From the NCBI RefSeq assembly GCF_003991195.1, contig NZ_RCWL01000004.1, positions 248,001 through 312,000 of the forward strand: a DNA stretch of 64,000 bases. Reading direction: 5' to 3'. The stretch's first letter is position 1. Each line of letters opens with the position of its first letter. Positions 55,729 through 64,000 of this stretch are shown piece after piece. This DNA is from Gynurincola endophyticus (GTDB lineage: Bacteria; Bacteroidota; Bacteroidia; Chitinophagales; Chitinophagaceae). The notes under the pieces were generated by a model. The model worked only from the letters and a program-made list of their open reading frames with translations, did not search any database and was not told the DNA's origin. The position numbers were made by a program, and so were the translations under genes.

Positions 55729-55771
55729 GTGCAAATAGCTCACTTTTATTCAATCATAAAAAATTTGCACA

Positions 55772-56743
55772 ATGAAATCATCAGATACAAAATATTTGGC
55801 GCAGGCTAGCCTTGCGCTCCGGCTGGTTATTGGCTGGACTTATTTCTCCGCCTTCTGGCGCCGTCTCATCCTCGAAAATAAACTTATTGAAGAACAGGCA
55901 GGATATATTGGTGAAAAGTTCAACCACTTTTTACCCAATGCGCTCTTTGTAAAACCTTTTATTGAACACCTCGTCAGTAACCCTGAACAGCTTTGGTGGA
56001 CGATGGTTATTTTCACCATCGTAGAAGCTATTGTTGGTCTCTTGCTCATGTTGGGACTGCTCACCCGCTGGATGAGCATTGCTACCTCTTTACTGGCATT
56101 GGGCATTTTATTCAGTGCCGGATGGATTGGTACCACTTGTCTGGATGAATGGCAGATAGGCGTTTTAGGAATAGCAGGAGGTCTCACTATCTTCTATACC
56201 GGTGGCGGTAATTATTCACTGGACCATTATTTATTGAAAGGAAGGGCCGATATTTTCTGGCAACGAATGTTAGAAAGACTTTCACCCAAAATTATGCTCT
56301 GTATAGCTCTATTCGTATTAGGGCTTACGCTAATGACAAACCAGGTGTTCCACGGTGGTGTTTGGGGAACATTGCACAACAAATCGGTGCGCCCGGAGTT
56401 AGCCATTAGTTTATTTACAGTAACCGACAAAACAGTCAATACCGAAATAATGCGAGTTGAAGGAGCTGATGTGTATGGATCTTTTTTAATAGGAATACAT
56501 CTGAAAGACAAAGAAGGTAATATTATTTATCAATTGCAACCGGAAGATTTATCAAGATTAGATCAGACAAATATTTCCAACTTTTACGTTGCCAAAATCA
56601 AACCCGGTAAATATAGTCTTGAAATTCCTTTAGGCGCAAAAGCTCTCCTGCATTTCAAAATTCCGGCAGAAGTAATTGCATCAGATATACAGTCCATACA
56701 TTTTATTGATATCAGTGGAAAAGAATGGAAGAAAAATATCTAA
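55772..56743 (+). CDS. DoxD/DoxA fusion, thiosulfate:quinone oxidoreductase-like
   Basis: A 323-residue protein. Residues ~10-165 are the DoxD (TQO small subunit) membrane domain: LALRLVIGWTYFSAFWRRLI, VEAIVGLLLMLGLLTRW, LLALGILFSAGWIGTTCLDEWQIGVLGIAGGLTIFYTGGGNYSLD. After a further segment at ~168-188, residues ~190-323 are a DoxA-like beta domain (GGVWGTLHNKSVRP). In archaea DoxD and DoxA are separate subunits of an enzyme that passes electrons from thiosulfate to quinone; Bacteroidota often carry this fused form. Activity on thiosulfate here is inference. Confidence 0.88.
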   Translation: MKSSDTKYLAQASLALRLVIGWTYFSAFWRRLILENKLIEEQAGYIGEKFNHFLPNALFVKPFIEHLVSNPEQLWWTMVIFTIVEAIVGLLLMLGLLTRWMSIATSLLALGILFSAGWIGTTCLDEWQIGVLGIAGGLTIFYTGGGNYSLDHYLLKGRADIFWQRMLERLSPKIMLCIALFVLGLTLMTNQVFHGGVWGTLHNKSVRPELAISLFTVTDKTVNTEIMRVEGADVYGSFLIGIHLKDKEGNIIYQLQPEDLSRLDQTNISNFYVAKIKPGKYSLEIPLGAKALLHFKIPAEVIASDIQSIHFIDISGKEWKKNI

Positions 56744-56782
56744 AATTCTATTTTTAATGGAGAGTGGAAAATTGCCTGTTAT

Positions 56783-56898
56783 AATGGAAAATTGAAAATG
56801 GAAAATGTAGAATAGTTCTTTATAATTGAACACTACAAATTGTATTCAGTGCAAGAACTGCGTAGCCATTTTTAATTCTTAATTTTTAATTCTCAACT
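56783..56898 (+). repeat. Dispersed intergenic repeat, family 1, copy 2
   Basis: Aligns by eye with 16005-16121. The core GAACTGCGTAGCC is at 56855-56867, flanked by CTTTATAATTGAACACTACAAA on the left and TTTTTAATTCTTAATTTTTAATT on the right (shown in parts). It lies between the convergent doxDA and FAD-monooxygenase genes. Confidence 0.7.
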
Positions 56899-56942
56899 CT
56901 CCATTGCATTCATTCTCTTAATTTCTTAACGGTAGATATATT

Positions 56943-58073
56943 TCACTCTTCTACTTCATCCAACGTAAACAGTCCATTCATTTGCCGAAGATTTGCTTTG
57001 AGAGGAGTAGCTCTCAACAGCATATTTCGGACACTGACAGCAAAAGGATGGTTTAAGTGTGCTATTTTACCAAAATTCCAACTCAAGTTCACTACACCAT
57101 GTGCTTTTTTTCGCCGGATTTCAGGGTATAAACGCATTGATTTTTCTATAGAATTTTTCTCCAGCAGGCGCGATAATACATACGCATCTTCAATTGCCTG
57201 ACAAGCTCCTTGTCCTAAATTAGGTGTGGTAGCGTGGGCGGCATCTCCTAATAAACAAACTTTATTATTATACCAGCGATGTACAGGTTTTATATCGTAT
57301 AAATCTGCACGGATAATTTTATCAGCAGAAGTATTTTTAATTAACTGAGTAGCCAAAGGATGAAATGAATGAACAAGATCCGGCAGACTCGCATTGTGTA
57401 CCAATAAATCAGTATTTGTTAGTAAATACCAGTAAACTTCCCGCTCATTGATTTGCACAAAACCAAAGCGCCGGCCTCTCCCCCAGGCTTCTACCAATTC
57501 ATGGCGGTAAGATTCAGGTAATTGAAAATTCAACACGCCGCGCCAGCAGCTTTGCCCGGCATTCCGGTAAACATTTTCGTTAAAAAGTAGTTGTCTTACT
57601 ATAGACTTAATTCCATCTGCGCCAATAATAAATTCAGCTGTTATAACAGAACCGTCTTCAAAAAAAAGTTCATATGCCGAAAGATTACGACGTATATCTG
57701 TAAGCTTTTTATTAGTATCAATATATTCATTGCCAACTGTATCCATTAGTATGCGATGGAGATCGGCCCGGTGAATCGCATGATTCTGTAACTGAAACTT
57801 CTTTTCAAAACTATGGAGGGGGATATAAGACAAAGGAGTAAAATCAGGTTTTGCCAGATTGGTTACCCGGATGGGATTTCCTTTTTGGCTCACCGCCTGA
57901 TCAATACCGAAATAACGAAATACCTGCATGGCATTATTTGCGATGATAATACCGGCTCCCACCGGCTGAATAACCGGGGCAGCTTCAAAGATCCGGAAAG
58001 GAATACCTGCTTTCTTTAAAGCCATTGCAACGGTCAATCCACCGATGCCAGCACCTATAACTGCCACTTTCAT
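56943..58073 (-). CDS. FAD-dependent monooxygenase
   Basis: A 376-residue flavoprotein hydroxylase of the PHBH/UbiH group. FAD-binding MKVAVIGAGIGGLTVAMALKKAG at the N-terminus, the DG motif region FIIGADGIKSIVRQ, and GDAAHATTPNLGQGACQAIEDAYVL at ~290-315. Substrate unknown; the pattern also occurs in TetX-like proteins. The ATG at 58073 was chosen since a longer frame starts at a TTG inside the -7 element TAATTTTG (58095-58102, minus). A Crp-type regulator gene lies 53 bases upstream. Confidence 0.9.
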   Translation of the reverse strand: MKVAVIGAGIGGLTVAMALKKAGIPFRIFEAAPVIQPVGAGIIIANNAMQVFRYFGIDQAVSQKGNPIRVTNLAKPDFTPLSYIPLHSFEKKFQLQNHAIHRADLHRILMDTVGNEYIDTNKKLTDIRRNLSAYELFFEDGSVITAEFIIGADGIKSIVRQLLFNENVYRNAGQSCWRGVLNFQLPESYRHELVEAWGRGRRFGFVQINEREVYWYLLTNTDLLVHNASLPDLVHSFHPLATQLIKNTSADKIIRADLYDIKPVHRWYNNKVCLLGDAAHATTPNLGQGACQAIEDAYVLSRLLEKNSIEKSMRLYPEIRRKKAHGVVNLSWNFGKIAHLNHPFAVSVRNMLLRATPLKANLRQMNGLFTLDEVEE

Positions 58074-58094
58074 AATTATGCATTTATTGTAATG

Positions 58095-58102
58095 CAAAAT
58101 TA
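58095..58102 (-). promoter_or_regulatory. -7 element of the FAD-monooxygenase gene
   Basis: TAATTTTG on the minus strand, about 22 bases upstream of the ATG at 58073; a TTCT about 20 bases further upstream could be a weak -33. Confidence 0.55.
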
Positions 58103-58150
58103 CAAGGGCTTTGAAAGAAGAACGTTCACTTAAGTTAATTAAAGAAACTA

Positions 58151-58726
58151 TCAGTCTTTAATTCTGTGACGGATTCTGCTGAGCGATTGAGGAGTAATAC
58201 CCAGGTAAGAAGAAATATATTTCTGAGGTATTTTCTGAATAATTTCCGGTGATTTTCTCAATAAATTCAGATATCGCTGTTCCGGTGTGTGAAACAGAAA
58301 CTCATCGAGCCTTCTTTTAGCATCCAGAAAAGCAATATCAGACATCTGTTTGGCAAATTTCAGCCAATATAAATCCGTTTCAATAAGCCGTTCTAATTCG
58401 TTTTTTTCAAAAACCAACACTTCAGAATCTATCACTGCCTGTACATTAAAGGCTGCTTTTTTCCGGGTGATATAACTTTCATAGTCGCCGAAAAAGTCGC
58501 CGTTGACCTGCAGCAGGTAACTCATTTCTTCTCCGGCATCATTAACGGTAAACGTTCGCAGGGCTCCTGATAAAATAATACCGAAACCATTGCACACGTC
58601 ACGGTCGGTTAACAGTAGCTGATTTTTAAGAACCTGTTTACATTCGGCGATCTGCAAAAAATCATCGAACCTTGACAATTCAATACCGAATAACTGAGCA
58701 ATCGAAGATTTTTGAGTAATATCCAT
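58151..58726 (-). CDS. Crp/Fnr-family transcriptional regulator
   Basis: A 191-residue regulator with a cyclic-nucleotide-binding-like beta roll (~30-115, NGDFFGDYESYI) and a C-terminal HTH (PQKYISSYLGITPQSLSRIRHRIKD). No Fnr Cys cluster. It precedes the monooxygenase gene, which has its own promoter, so the pair looks like a regulator with its likely target. Same layout as the regulator/reductase pair at 17.4-18.6 kb. Confidence 0.88.
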   Translation of the reverse strand: MDITQKSSIAQLFGIELSRFDDFLQIAECKQVLKNQLLLTDRDVCNGFGIILSGALRTFTVNDAGEEMSYLLQVNGDFFGDYESYITRKKAAFNVQAVIDSEVLVFEKNELERLIETDLYWLKFAKQMSDIAFLDAKRRLDEFLFHTPEQRYLNLLRKSPEIIQKIPQKYISSYLGITPQSLSRIRHRIKD

Positions 58727-58771
58727 AACAGTTATATAATCATTTATAATCAGGTAGACAATTGCTATATA

Positions 58772-59275
58772 TTACAGTTTACATTTCCAGCGTATCAGGT
58801 GCTTTTCTTGCTTAACGGGTGTAAAGTTCATCTTTTTGAGCAGTTGTATGGAAGGAGTGTTGGATTGGTGAGTTTCTGCAATAAAGCCGGTAATGCCATA
58901 ATCAACCGCCCAGTTTTTCATGTATTGTACCATTTCAAACATATATCCATTGCGTTGAAACGGCTCAAAGGTTTCGTAGCCGATTTCTACCCACCCTTCT
59001 TTATCAGGCAAACCTTTCAACTGAAATTCACCGATAATGGAAGCCGTTTCTTTTTCGATAGCAATCCAAAGTGTAAAAAAATAAAGTTGTTGCGGAGAGC
59101 AAATATCAATGCCCGGAAGTGTACCCTCCACCATCATTTCCTGCATAACAGGTGGAATCGTACGCCCCCAGGCATTTAAACTATATTTTTGTTCATATAC
59201 ATCATCTCCCATCAGATATAAAACCAGATCTTCTTTATTCAACGGTAATATATTTAAAGAAGAGGATGTCAGCAT
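58772..59275 (-). CDS. GNAT-family (RimJ/RimL-like) acetyltransferase
   Basis: A 167-residue acetyltransferase. GYETFEPFQRNGYMFEMVQYMKNWA and AETHQSNTPSIQLLKKMNFTPV are the motif A and B regions. Its start lies 1 base beyond the prfC stop, so it is almost certainly co-translated with prfC. Acceptor unknown; a ribosome- or tRNA-linked substrate is a guess from context only. Confidence 0.88.
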   Translation of the reverse strand: MLTSSSLNILPLNKEDLVLYLMGDDVYEQKYSLNAWGRTIPPVMQEMMVEGTLPGIDICSPQQLYFFTLWIAIEKETASIIGEFQLKGLPDKEGWVEIGYETFEPFQRNGYMFEMVQYMKNWAVDYGITGFIAETHQSNTPSIQLLKKMNFTPVKQEKHLIRWKCKL

Positions 59276-59276
59276 A

Positions 59277-60869
59277 TTAATGATCTTTATGAATTTCTGA
59301 AGTAAAATGGAACTCTATATCCGGATTGTTCGTTCTTTCAGTATTCAGGAACCATTCAGACTGTGCTAAATAAACAGTATAGCCATCTTTGTCAGTGGCA
59401 ATATTGTTTGACTTAAATTTAGCAAAATCGTCTACCTTTTTAGGATCTTTACTGGTTAACCAGCAGGCTTTGTAATAAGGTTGAGCTCTGAATTCACAAG
59501 AAGCGCCATACTCTTGTAACAAACGATACTGAATTACCTCAAACTGTAGCTCACCCACGCAACCGATGATTTTTTTGTTTCCGCCGAACTGTGTAAATAA
59601 CTGTGCAACTCCTTCGTCGGTTAACTGCATCAATCCTTTCTCAAGTTGTTTCGTTTTCATCGGATCTTTATTGATTACTTCTTTAAAGATCTCAGGTGAG
59701 AAACTAGGAATTCCGGTAAAGTAAAATTTTTCACCTTCGGTTAGCGTATCGCCGATTTTAAAGTTACCTGTATCAAACAAACCTACTACATCGCCCGGAT
59801 ATGCTTCTTCAATCACATCTTTATCCCGTGCGAGGAAGGTATAAGGATTACTAAACCTAACGTCTTTATCTAAACGAATATGTTTATAATACTTATTTCT
59901 TTCGAATTTACCCGAACATACTCGTAAGAACGCAATCCTGTCTCTGTGTTTAGGATCTAAATTCGCGTGAATTTTGAAAATAAAACCGCTGAATTTGTCT
60001 TCTGTCGGTTTAATTTCTCTGACAGTTGTCGGGCGGGCACGCGGTATCGGTGCTATCCGGATAAAATTATCCAGCATTTCCCTTACACCAAAGTTATTAA
60101 CGGCAGAACCGAAGAATACCGGTGCAACTTTTCCGGCAAGGTAATCTTCAACATTCAGTTGGCCATACACACCGTCAATCAGTTCGATGTCTTCTCTAAG
60201 AATAGCAGCATCTTTTTCACCGATTTTCTCATCCAGCAGCGGTGTATTCAGGTCATCCATTTCCAGCAGGTCTGCATCAGTAGCTTTTGTATTCGGTGTA
60301 AACAACAAAAGGTTTTTATCGTTTAAATTGTACACTCCTTTAAACTCTTTACCACTGTTAATCGGCCATGTTAAAGGGTGTAAGGAGATGTTCAGTTCTT
60401 TTTCAATTTCTTCCAACAGGTCGAACCGGTTTTTACCGTCACGGTCCATTTTGTTGATAAATACAATTACCGGTGTATCGCGCATTCTACACACTTCCAT
60501 CAAACGGCGGGTTTGCTCCTCTACCCCGTTTACAGAATCTACCACCAGAATTACTGAGTCAACTGCGGTAAGTGTGCGGTAAGTATCTTCAGCAAAGTCT
60601 TTGTGGCCCGGTGTATCCAACAGGTTAATCAATGTTCCTTTATATTCAAAGCTCATCACAGAAGTAGCCACAGAGATACCTCTCTGACGTTCGATATCCA
60701 TGAAGTCAGATGCCGCATGTTTCTTAATTTTATTGCTCTTAACGGCGCCGGCTGTTTGGATGGCCCCCCCGAATAAGAGGAATTTTTCCGTTAAAGTGGT
60801 TTTACCGGCATCCGGGTGAGAGATAATCGCAAAGGTTCTACGTTTTTCTATTTCGTTGATATACTTCAT
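59277..60869 (-). CDS. prfC: Peptide chain release factor 3
   Basis: A 530-residue translational GTPase that recycles RF1/RF2. G-motifs: [16 protein letters not shown] (P-loop), [17 protein letters not shown]. The domain layout and C-terminal features ([30 protein letters not shown]) fit RF3 rather than EF-G or LepA. Full length. First gene of a two-gene operon with the GNAT gene. Confidence 0.97.
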   Translation of the reverse strand: MKYINEIEKRRTFAIISHPDAGKTTLTEKFLLFGGAIQTAGAVKSNKIKKHAASDFMDIERQRGISVATSVMSFEYKGTLINLLDTPGHKDFAEDTYRTLTAVDSVILVVDSVNGVEEQTRRLMEVCRMRDTPVIVFINKMDRDGKNRFDLLEEIEKELNISLHPLTWPINSGKEFKGVYNLNDKNLLLFTPNTKATDADLLEMDDLNTPLLDEKIGEKDAAILREDIELIDGVYGQLNVEDYLAGKVAPVFFGSAVNNFGVREMLDNFIRIAPIPRARPTTVREIKPTEDKFSGFIFKIHANLDPKHRDRIAFLRVCSGKFERNKYYKHIRLDKDVRFSNPYTFLARDKDVIEEAYPGDVVGLFDTGNFKIGDTLTEGEKFYFTGIPSFSPEIFKEVINKDPMKTKQLEKGLMQLTDEGVAQLFTQFGGNKKIIGCVGELQFEVIQYRLLQEYGASCEFRAQPYYKACWLTSKDPKKVDDFAKFKSNNIATDKDGYTVYLAQSEWFLNTERTNNPDIEFHFTSEIHKDH

Positions 60870-61033
60870 GAATATTTTGAATAAATTGTTATAAGCCTAT
60901 CATTTTCAAATAAAAACAGATATGAAAAAGTTACCATTTTTTGTTGTGGATTTTTTTTCGTATCTTATTAGAATAGGCTTTTCCTCTTTTTAGAAGCGGC
61001 AAAATTATTGCAAATTTGTCAGTTTCCCGCGTT

Positions 61034-61903
61034 TTAGAATACTGTTACCGACCAATTTCTGGTAAAAGCTTCGTTTGGGGGCAAAGTATTGATTCCCTCC
61101 TTATTGATCAGGTTCTGATCATGGTTTTCATGATCAGCAATACCGCACCAGGGCTCGAGGCAAACAAAATCGGCATTTTTAGCAGCCCAGATTCCGAAGA
61201 ATGGAAACTCATCAAAACTAAAATCAAGTCCGTGTTTTGATTTTTCCGTTGCCAGACGGATAGTAGACGATTGAAGATTTTTAAATACCAATGCATCTTG
61301 CCGGAATAAAGACTTATCCAGTGGCAGTTTGTTTCCCTGTAAGAAAGGAACCGGATTTTCTTTGATTAAGCCGTCTTCGGTCAGCAAATAGCGGGGTGCA
61401 TCTTCTTCTTCTTCGAATTCCAGAAAATAATCCTGATAATTCAATCCTTTTTCCAAAGGTACATTGAAAGCGGGGTGAGCTCCCACTGACACATACATAG
61501 CCTGGAAGTTACTGGTATTAACAATGTCGTAGGTGATCATGAGTGTTGCTTCAAACACGGCATAACGTATCCTGAATTCAAACTCAAACGGATAAACTTT
61601 TCTAGATATCTCATCGGAGCGTAAAAGAAAAGTAATACTGTCTTTTTGTTGTTTTTCCACTATAAACTCGCGGTCGCGCGCAAATCCGTGACGACCTAAA
61701 GAATATGTATTACCTTCGTAGCGGTAAACATTTGCTTTTAATCCACCCACAATAGGAAACAATACCGGCGAGTGTTTACCCCAGAAAGCAGGATCACCCT
61801 GCCATATGTATTCAAGAGGGAGGTGCAGTTGTTTCAGAGAGGTTAATTCAGCACCTTTTGCTTCAAAACCGGCAATGATCTGATCCGATTGAATGGTATA
61901 CAT
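61034..61903 (-). CDS. Aldose 1-epimerase family protein (LACX/YeaD-like)
   Basis: A 289-residue galactose-mutarotase-fold protein. GGLKANVYRYEGNTYSLGRHGFARDREF, SVGAHPAFNVPL, and CLEPWCGIADHEN are the conserved segments, with candidate catalytic His in GAHPAF and Glu in CLEPW. It interconverts sugar anomers; substrate not predicted. Confidence 0.9.
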   Translation of the reverse strand: MYTIQSDQIIAGFEAKGAELTSLKQLHLPLEYIWQGDPAFWGKHSPVLFPIVGGLKANVYRYEGNTYSLGRHGFARDREFIVEKQQKDSITFLLRSDEISRKVYPFEFEFRIRYAVFEATLMITYDIVNTSNFQAMYVSVGAHPAFNVPLEKGLNYQDYFLEFEEEEDAPRYLLTEDGLIKENPVPFLQGNKLPLDKSLFRQDALVFKNLQSSTIRLATEKSKHGLDFSFDEFPFFGIWAAKNADFVCLEPWCGIADHENHDQNLINKEGINTLPPNEAFTRNWSVTVF

Positions 61904-61944
61904 AGAATTTTATTTAAATGCCGATAAAATTACAACATCCAAAT

Positions 61945-61952
61945 CAAAGGTA
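61945..61952 (-). promoter_or_regulatory. -7 element of the aldose-epimerase-like gene
   Basis: TACCTTTG on the minus strand, about 41 bases upstream of the ATG at 61903. No -33 seen. Confidence 0.5.
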
Positions 61953-62008
61953 ATCTTGTAATATTTGGTAATTTTCGACGACAAATTAGAAAATCATTCT
62001 TCATTTAT

Positions 62009-62016
62009 TATATTTG
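62009..62016 (+). promoter_or_regulatory. -7 element upstream of the MacB-type permease gene
   Basis: TATATTTG, ending only 3 bases before the ATG at 62020. It would give a leaderless transcript; the real promoter may lie further upstream. Confidence 0.4.
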
Positions 62017-62019
62017 GAT

Positions 62020-63264
62020 ATGCGTGAACTGTACGTCATATTAAAAAGTAGCTTGAGTCTTACATGGCAGGAATTTAAATCGCACAAAAGCAGAACCATC
62101 CTTTCCTTAACCGGTGTGGCATTGGGGATTTTTTGTATTATTTCTGTGTTAGCCACTATTCAGAGTCTGGAATATGCGATTAAAAAGGATATCGAAGCAT
62201 TAGGAAAAAACACCATCTATATTGACAAATGGAACTACGGGAATGAAGAAGACTACCCCTGGTGGAAGTATATGAAGCGCCCGGATATCAAAACCAGTGA
62301 AGCCCGTTTACTGGAAGAAAAAGTTGATCTGTTCCAGAATGTAACGATGTATTATGATATTGCTTCTTACATCCAATATGGGAACGACCGTGTAAACAAC
62401 GTGCGTTTCTATGGCGTGGAGGAGCCTTTCTTTAATATTCAGAATATCAAGATTGCCCAGGGGCGTACATTAACTGATATGGACTTTGATCAGGCTACCA
62501 ATAATGTTATTATGGGTAGTCAGGCTGCAACCGACCTGTTTGGTTCTACCGACAGGGCGTTGGGAAAAACCATCCGTATCAAAAATGGTAAGCTGGTAAA
62601 TATTATTGGTATTATCGAAAAACAGGGTAAAAGTATTTTACAGGCGTTTGATTTCGATAACTGTATTATTTTATCGACCAAATTTATGCGTTCGTTCAAC
62701 AGTGAGCGAGCTTCAGGTCCGGTAATTATTGTACAGGCTAAAGAGAATATTCCTACAGAGTATGTACTGAGCGAAACCAGAGGTGCGATGCGTGCCATCC
62801 GCCGCTTAGAAATCAATGAAGATGATGACTTCAGTTTGAACGACATTGAAGGATTAGCTTCATTTTTTGACGATGTATTCTTTTATATGAACCTCGTTGG
62901 CTGGGGAATTGCCGCATTAAGTTTAGTAGTGGGTATGTTCGGGGTGGCGAATATCATGTTTGTGACAGTAAAGGAACGTACTTCACAGATCGGCTTAAAA
63001 AAAGCGATCGGTGCCAAAAACAGTATTGTGTTAACCGAATTCTTACTGGAATCGGCCTTCATGTGTATTATAGGTGGAGCAATAGGGTTATCGATGGTTG
63101 TATTGATTGCCATCGCTGCCAACCTGATGGGCTTTACATTTATAATTTCTTTGAATATTATTCTGTTAGCCCTCACTATTTGTATTGTAGTAGGTGTTTG
63201 TGCTGGAATAATTCCGGCCCGGAATGCCTCCAGAATGGATCCGGTGAAAGCAATTAGAAGCTAA
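62020..63264 (+). CDS. MacB/FtsX-type ABC transporter permease
   Basis: A 414-residue protein: N-terminal membrane segment (SRTILSLTGVALGIFCIISVLATI), a large MacB-like periplasmic domain (~45-270), and three C-terminal segments (MNLVGWGIAALSLVVGMFGVANIMFVTVKERT, LLESAFMCIIGGAIGLSMVVLIAIAANLMG, IILLALTICIVVGVCAGIIPARNASRMDPVKAIRS). The RxSQIGLKKAIGA loop that contacts the ATPase is present. No ATPase gene is adjacent, so it uses one encoded elsewhere. The transported or mechanotransmitted substrate is unknown. Start taken at the ATG at 62020. Confidence 0.9.
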   Translation: MRELYVILKSSLSLTWQEFKSHKSRTILSLTGVALGIFCIISVLATIQSLEYAIKKDIEALGKNTIYIDKWNYGNEEDYPWWKYMKRPDIKTSEARLLEEKVDLFQNVTMYYDIASYIQYGNDRVNNVRFYGVEEPFFNIQNIKIAQGRTLTDMDFDQATNNVIMGSQAATDLFGSTDRALGKTIRIKNGKLVNIIGIIEKQGKSILQAFDFDNCIILSTKFMRSFNSERASGPVIIVQAKENIPTEYVLSETRGAMRAIRRLEINEDDDFSLNDIEGLASFFDDVFFYMNLVGWGIAALSLVVGMFGVANIMFVTVKERTSQIGLKKAIGAKNSIVLTEFLLESAFMCIIGGAIGLSMVVLIAIAANLMGFTFIISLNIILLALTICIVVGVCAGIIPARNASRMDPVKAIRS

Positions 63265-63269
63265 TTAGG

Positions 63270-63277
63270 TATCTTTG
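63270..63277 (+). promoter_or_regulatory. -7 element of tsaD
   Basis: TATCTTTG, 19 bases upstream of the TTG start at 63297. No -33 pair seen. Confidence 0.55.
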
Positions 63278-63296
63278 CATTCTAAACTTTCAGAAT

Positions 63297-64000
63297 TTGT
63301 CAGTCAAAATACTTGCAATAGAATCCTCGTGTGATGAAACATCCGCTTCGGTATGTGTAGATGGAGCGATTCTATCCAATATAATAGCTACTCAGGCAGT
63401 ACATGAACAATATGGTGGTGTAGTGCCTGAATTAGCTTCCAGAGCGCATATTCAGCAAATTGTACCGGTGGTTGATACTGCTTTAAACAAAGCAGGCGTT
63501 CAGCTAAGCGAACTCGATGCCATCGCTTTTACGCAGGCTCCAGGTTTAATCGGCTCACTGCTGGTAGGTGCACAGTTTGCGAAATCCATCGCTCTGGTAC
63601 AAAACATTCCACTCATTGCCGTACACCATATGCAGGCACATGTGCTGGCCAACCTGATACCGGAAGATCGTCCGGAATTTCCCTTTTTATGTTTAACCGT
63701 CAGTGGCGGGCATACACAGATTGTTCGTTGCGACTCCCCTACCCAACTCAGTATTCTGGGAGAAACCAGAGACGATGCAGCCGGTGAAGCATTCGACAAA
63801 TCTGCCAAATTATTGGGATTGCCTTATCCGGGAGGGCCTTTGGTAGACAAGTATGCTGCAAACGGCAATCCGAAAGCTTATGCTTTTCCAAAACCGAATA
63901 TTCCTGATTACGATTTCAGCTTTTCGGGTTTAAAAACAGCTATTCTTTATTTTTTACAGCAAAACACAAAAGAAAACCCTGCTTTTATAGAACAAAATAT
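63297..64000 (+). CDS. tsaD: tRNA N6-adenosine threonylcarbamoyltransferase TsaD (3' end outside window)
   Basis: Open to the end of the window, ~234 residues visible. The frame starts with a TTG (LSVKILAIESSCDETSAS), the usual N-terminal family motif. Further motifs: GGVVPELASRAHIQQIVPV, PLIAVHHMQAHVLANL (metal-binding HxxxH-type histidines), and CLTVSGGHTQIV. TsaD transfers the threonylcarbamoyl group to A37 of ANN-decoding tRNAs with TsaB and TsaE. No ATG lies in a suitable place, so TTG initiation is real or the annotated start must be checked by homology. Confidence 0.92.
   Translation, partial: MSVKILAIESSCDETSASVCVDGAILSNIIATQAVHEQYGGVVPELASRAHIQQIVPVVDTALNKAGVQLSELDAIAFTQAPGLIGSLLVGAQFAKSIALVQNIPLIAVHHMQAHVLANLIPEDRPEFPFLCLTVSGGHTQIVRCDSPTQLSILGETRDDAAGEAFDKSAKLLGLPYPGGPLVDKYAANGNPKAYAFPKPNIPDYDFSFSGLKTAILYFLQQNTKENPAFIEQN

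Noticed and set aside
8000-60600. Other frames of 60-160 codons on the strand opposite real genes (in malQ, xylA, GH67, valS, prfC and others)
   Set aside because: They lie inside well-supported genes and show no family pattern or independent signals.
1-64000. tRNA, rRNA, CRISPR arrays, intact insertion sequences, prophage
   Set aside because: None was recognised by eye; a covariance-model scan would be needed to exclude small RNAs.

Overview
The window looks like a chromosomal segment of a Bacteroidota bacterium, most likely of the Chitinophagaceae or a close relative. The reasons are the AT-rich composition, weak Shine-Dalgarno signals, many promoters of the Bacteroidota type (-7 TAnnTTTG, sometimes with -33 TTTG), and the gene content: K+-dependent membrane pyrophosphatase, futalosine-pathway MqnA, a DPE2-like MalQ with starch-binding domains, YfhO, queuosine-precursor transporter, DoxD/DoxA fusion and Bacteroidota-type Crp regulators. 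The genus assignment is inference. No rRNA, tRNA, CRISPR array, prophage or intact insertion sequence was recognised.

Layout. 1-5.8 kb: 3' part of hppA, a probable PIN/ImmA-IrrE toxin-antitoxin-like pair, an orphan BlaI-type repressor, an unknown membrane protein and a YceI lipoprotein. 6.3-18.6 kb: FMN reductase, dipeptide epimerase, a large 4-alpha-glucanotransferase, a 51-residue membrane peptide, an L,D-transpeptidase with a TonB-like C-terminus, a TetR-FabF pair with a clear operator, 4-hydroxyphenylpyruvate dioxygenase, a saccharopine-dehydrogenase-like enzyme, and a Crp regulator beside a quinone reductase. 18.9-26.9 kb: dnaK with unusual upstream palindromes, a lipoprotein, a hybrid sensor kinase, an AraC regulator and an S41 peptidase. 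27.1-33.4 kb: a glucuronoxylan-use locus (xylA and GH39 divergent from lacI and GH67) with two LacI-like operator sequences. 33.6-39.4 kb: aat, an esterase, an outer-membrane barrel, an exonuclease/GIY-YIG fusion and a 720-residue orphan protein. 39.7-53 kb: a 38-residue membrane peptide, valS, a large HExxH/propeller/barrel protein, GNAT, the queuosine-precursor transporter, YfhO and three glycosyltransferases. 53-64 kb: mqnA and purB divergent from one shared palindromic promoter, a small secreted protein with doxDA, FAD monooxygenase with Crp regulator, prfC with GNAT, an aldose-epimerase-like protein, a MacB-type permease, and the 5' part of tsaD.

Most genes are housekeeping or ordinary accessory genes. 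The least explained material is: (i) two families of dispersed intergenic repeats (GAACTGCGTAGCC-core copies near 16.1 and 56.8 kb; a ~150-165 bp hairpin element at 26.9 and, inverted, 52.9 kb, with a divergent relative at 42.9 kb); (ii) a 23-bp perfect inverted repeat bracketing the S41 peptidase gene and supplying the end of the AraC gene; (iii) four GCTGACA/TGTCAGC heptamers upstream of dnaK; (iv) the 720-residue orphan protein and two tiny membrane peptides with their own terminators. All identity statements come from reading by eye; no database search or alignment program was run.
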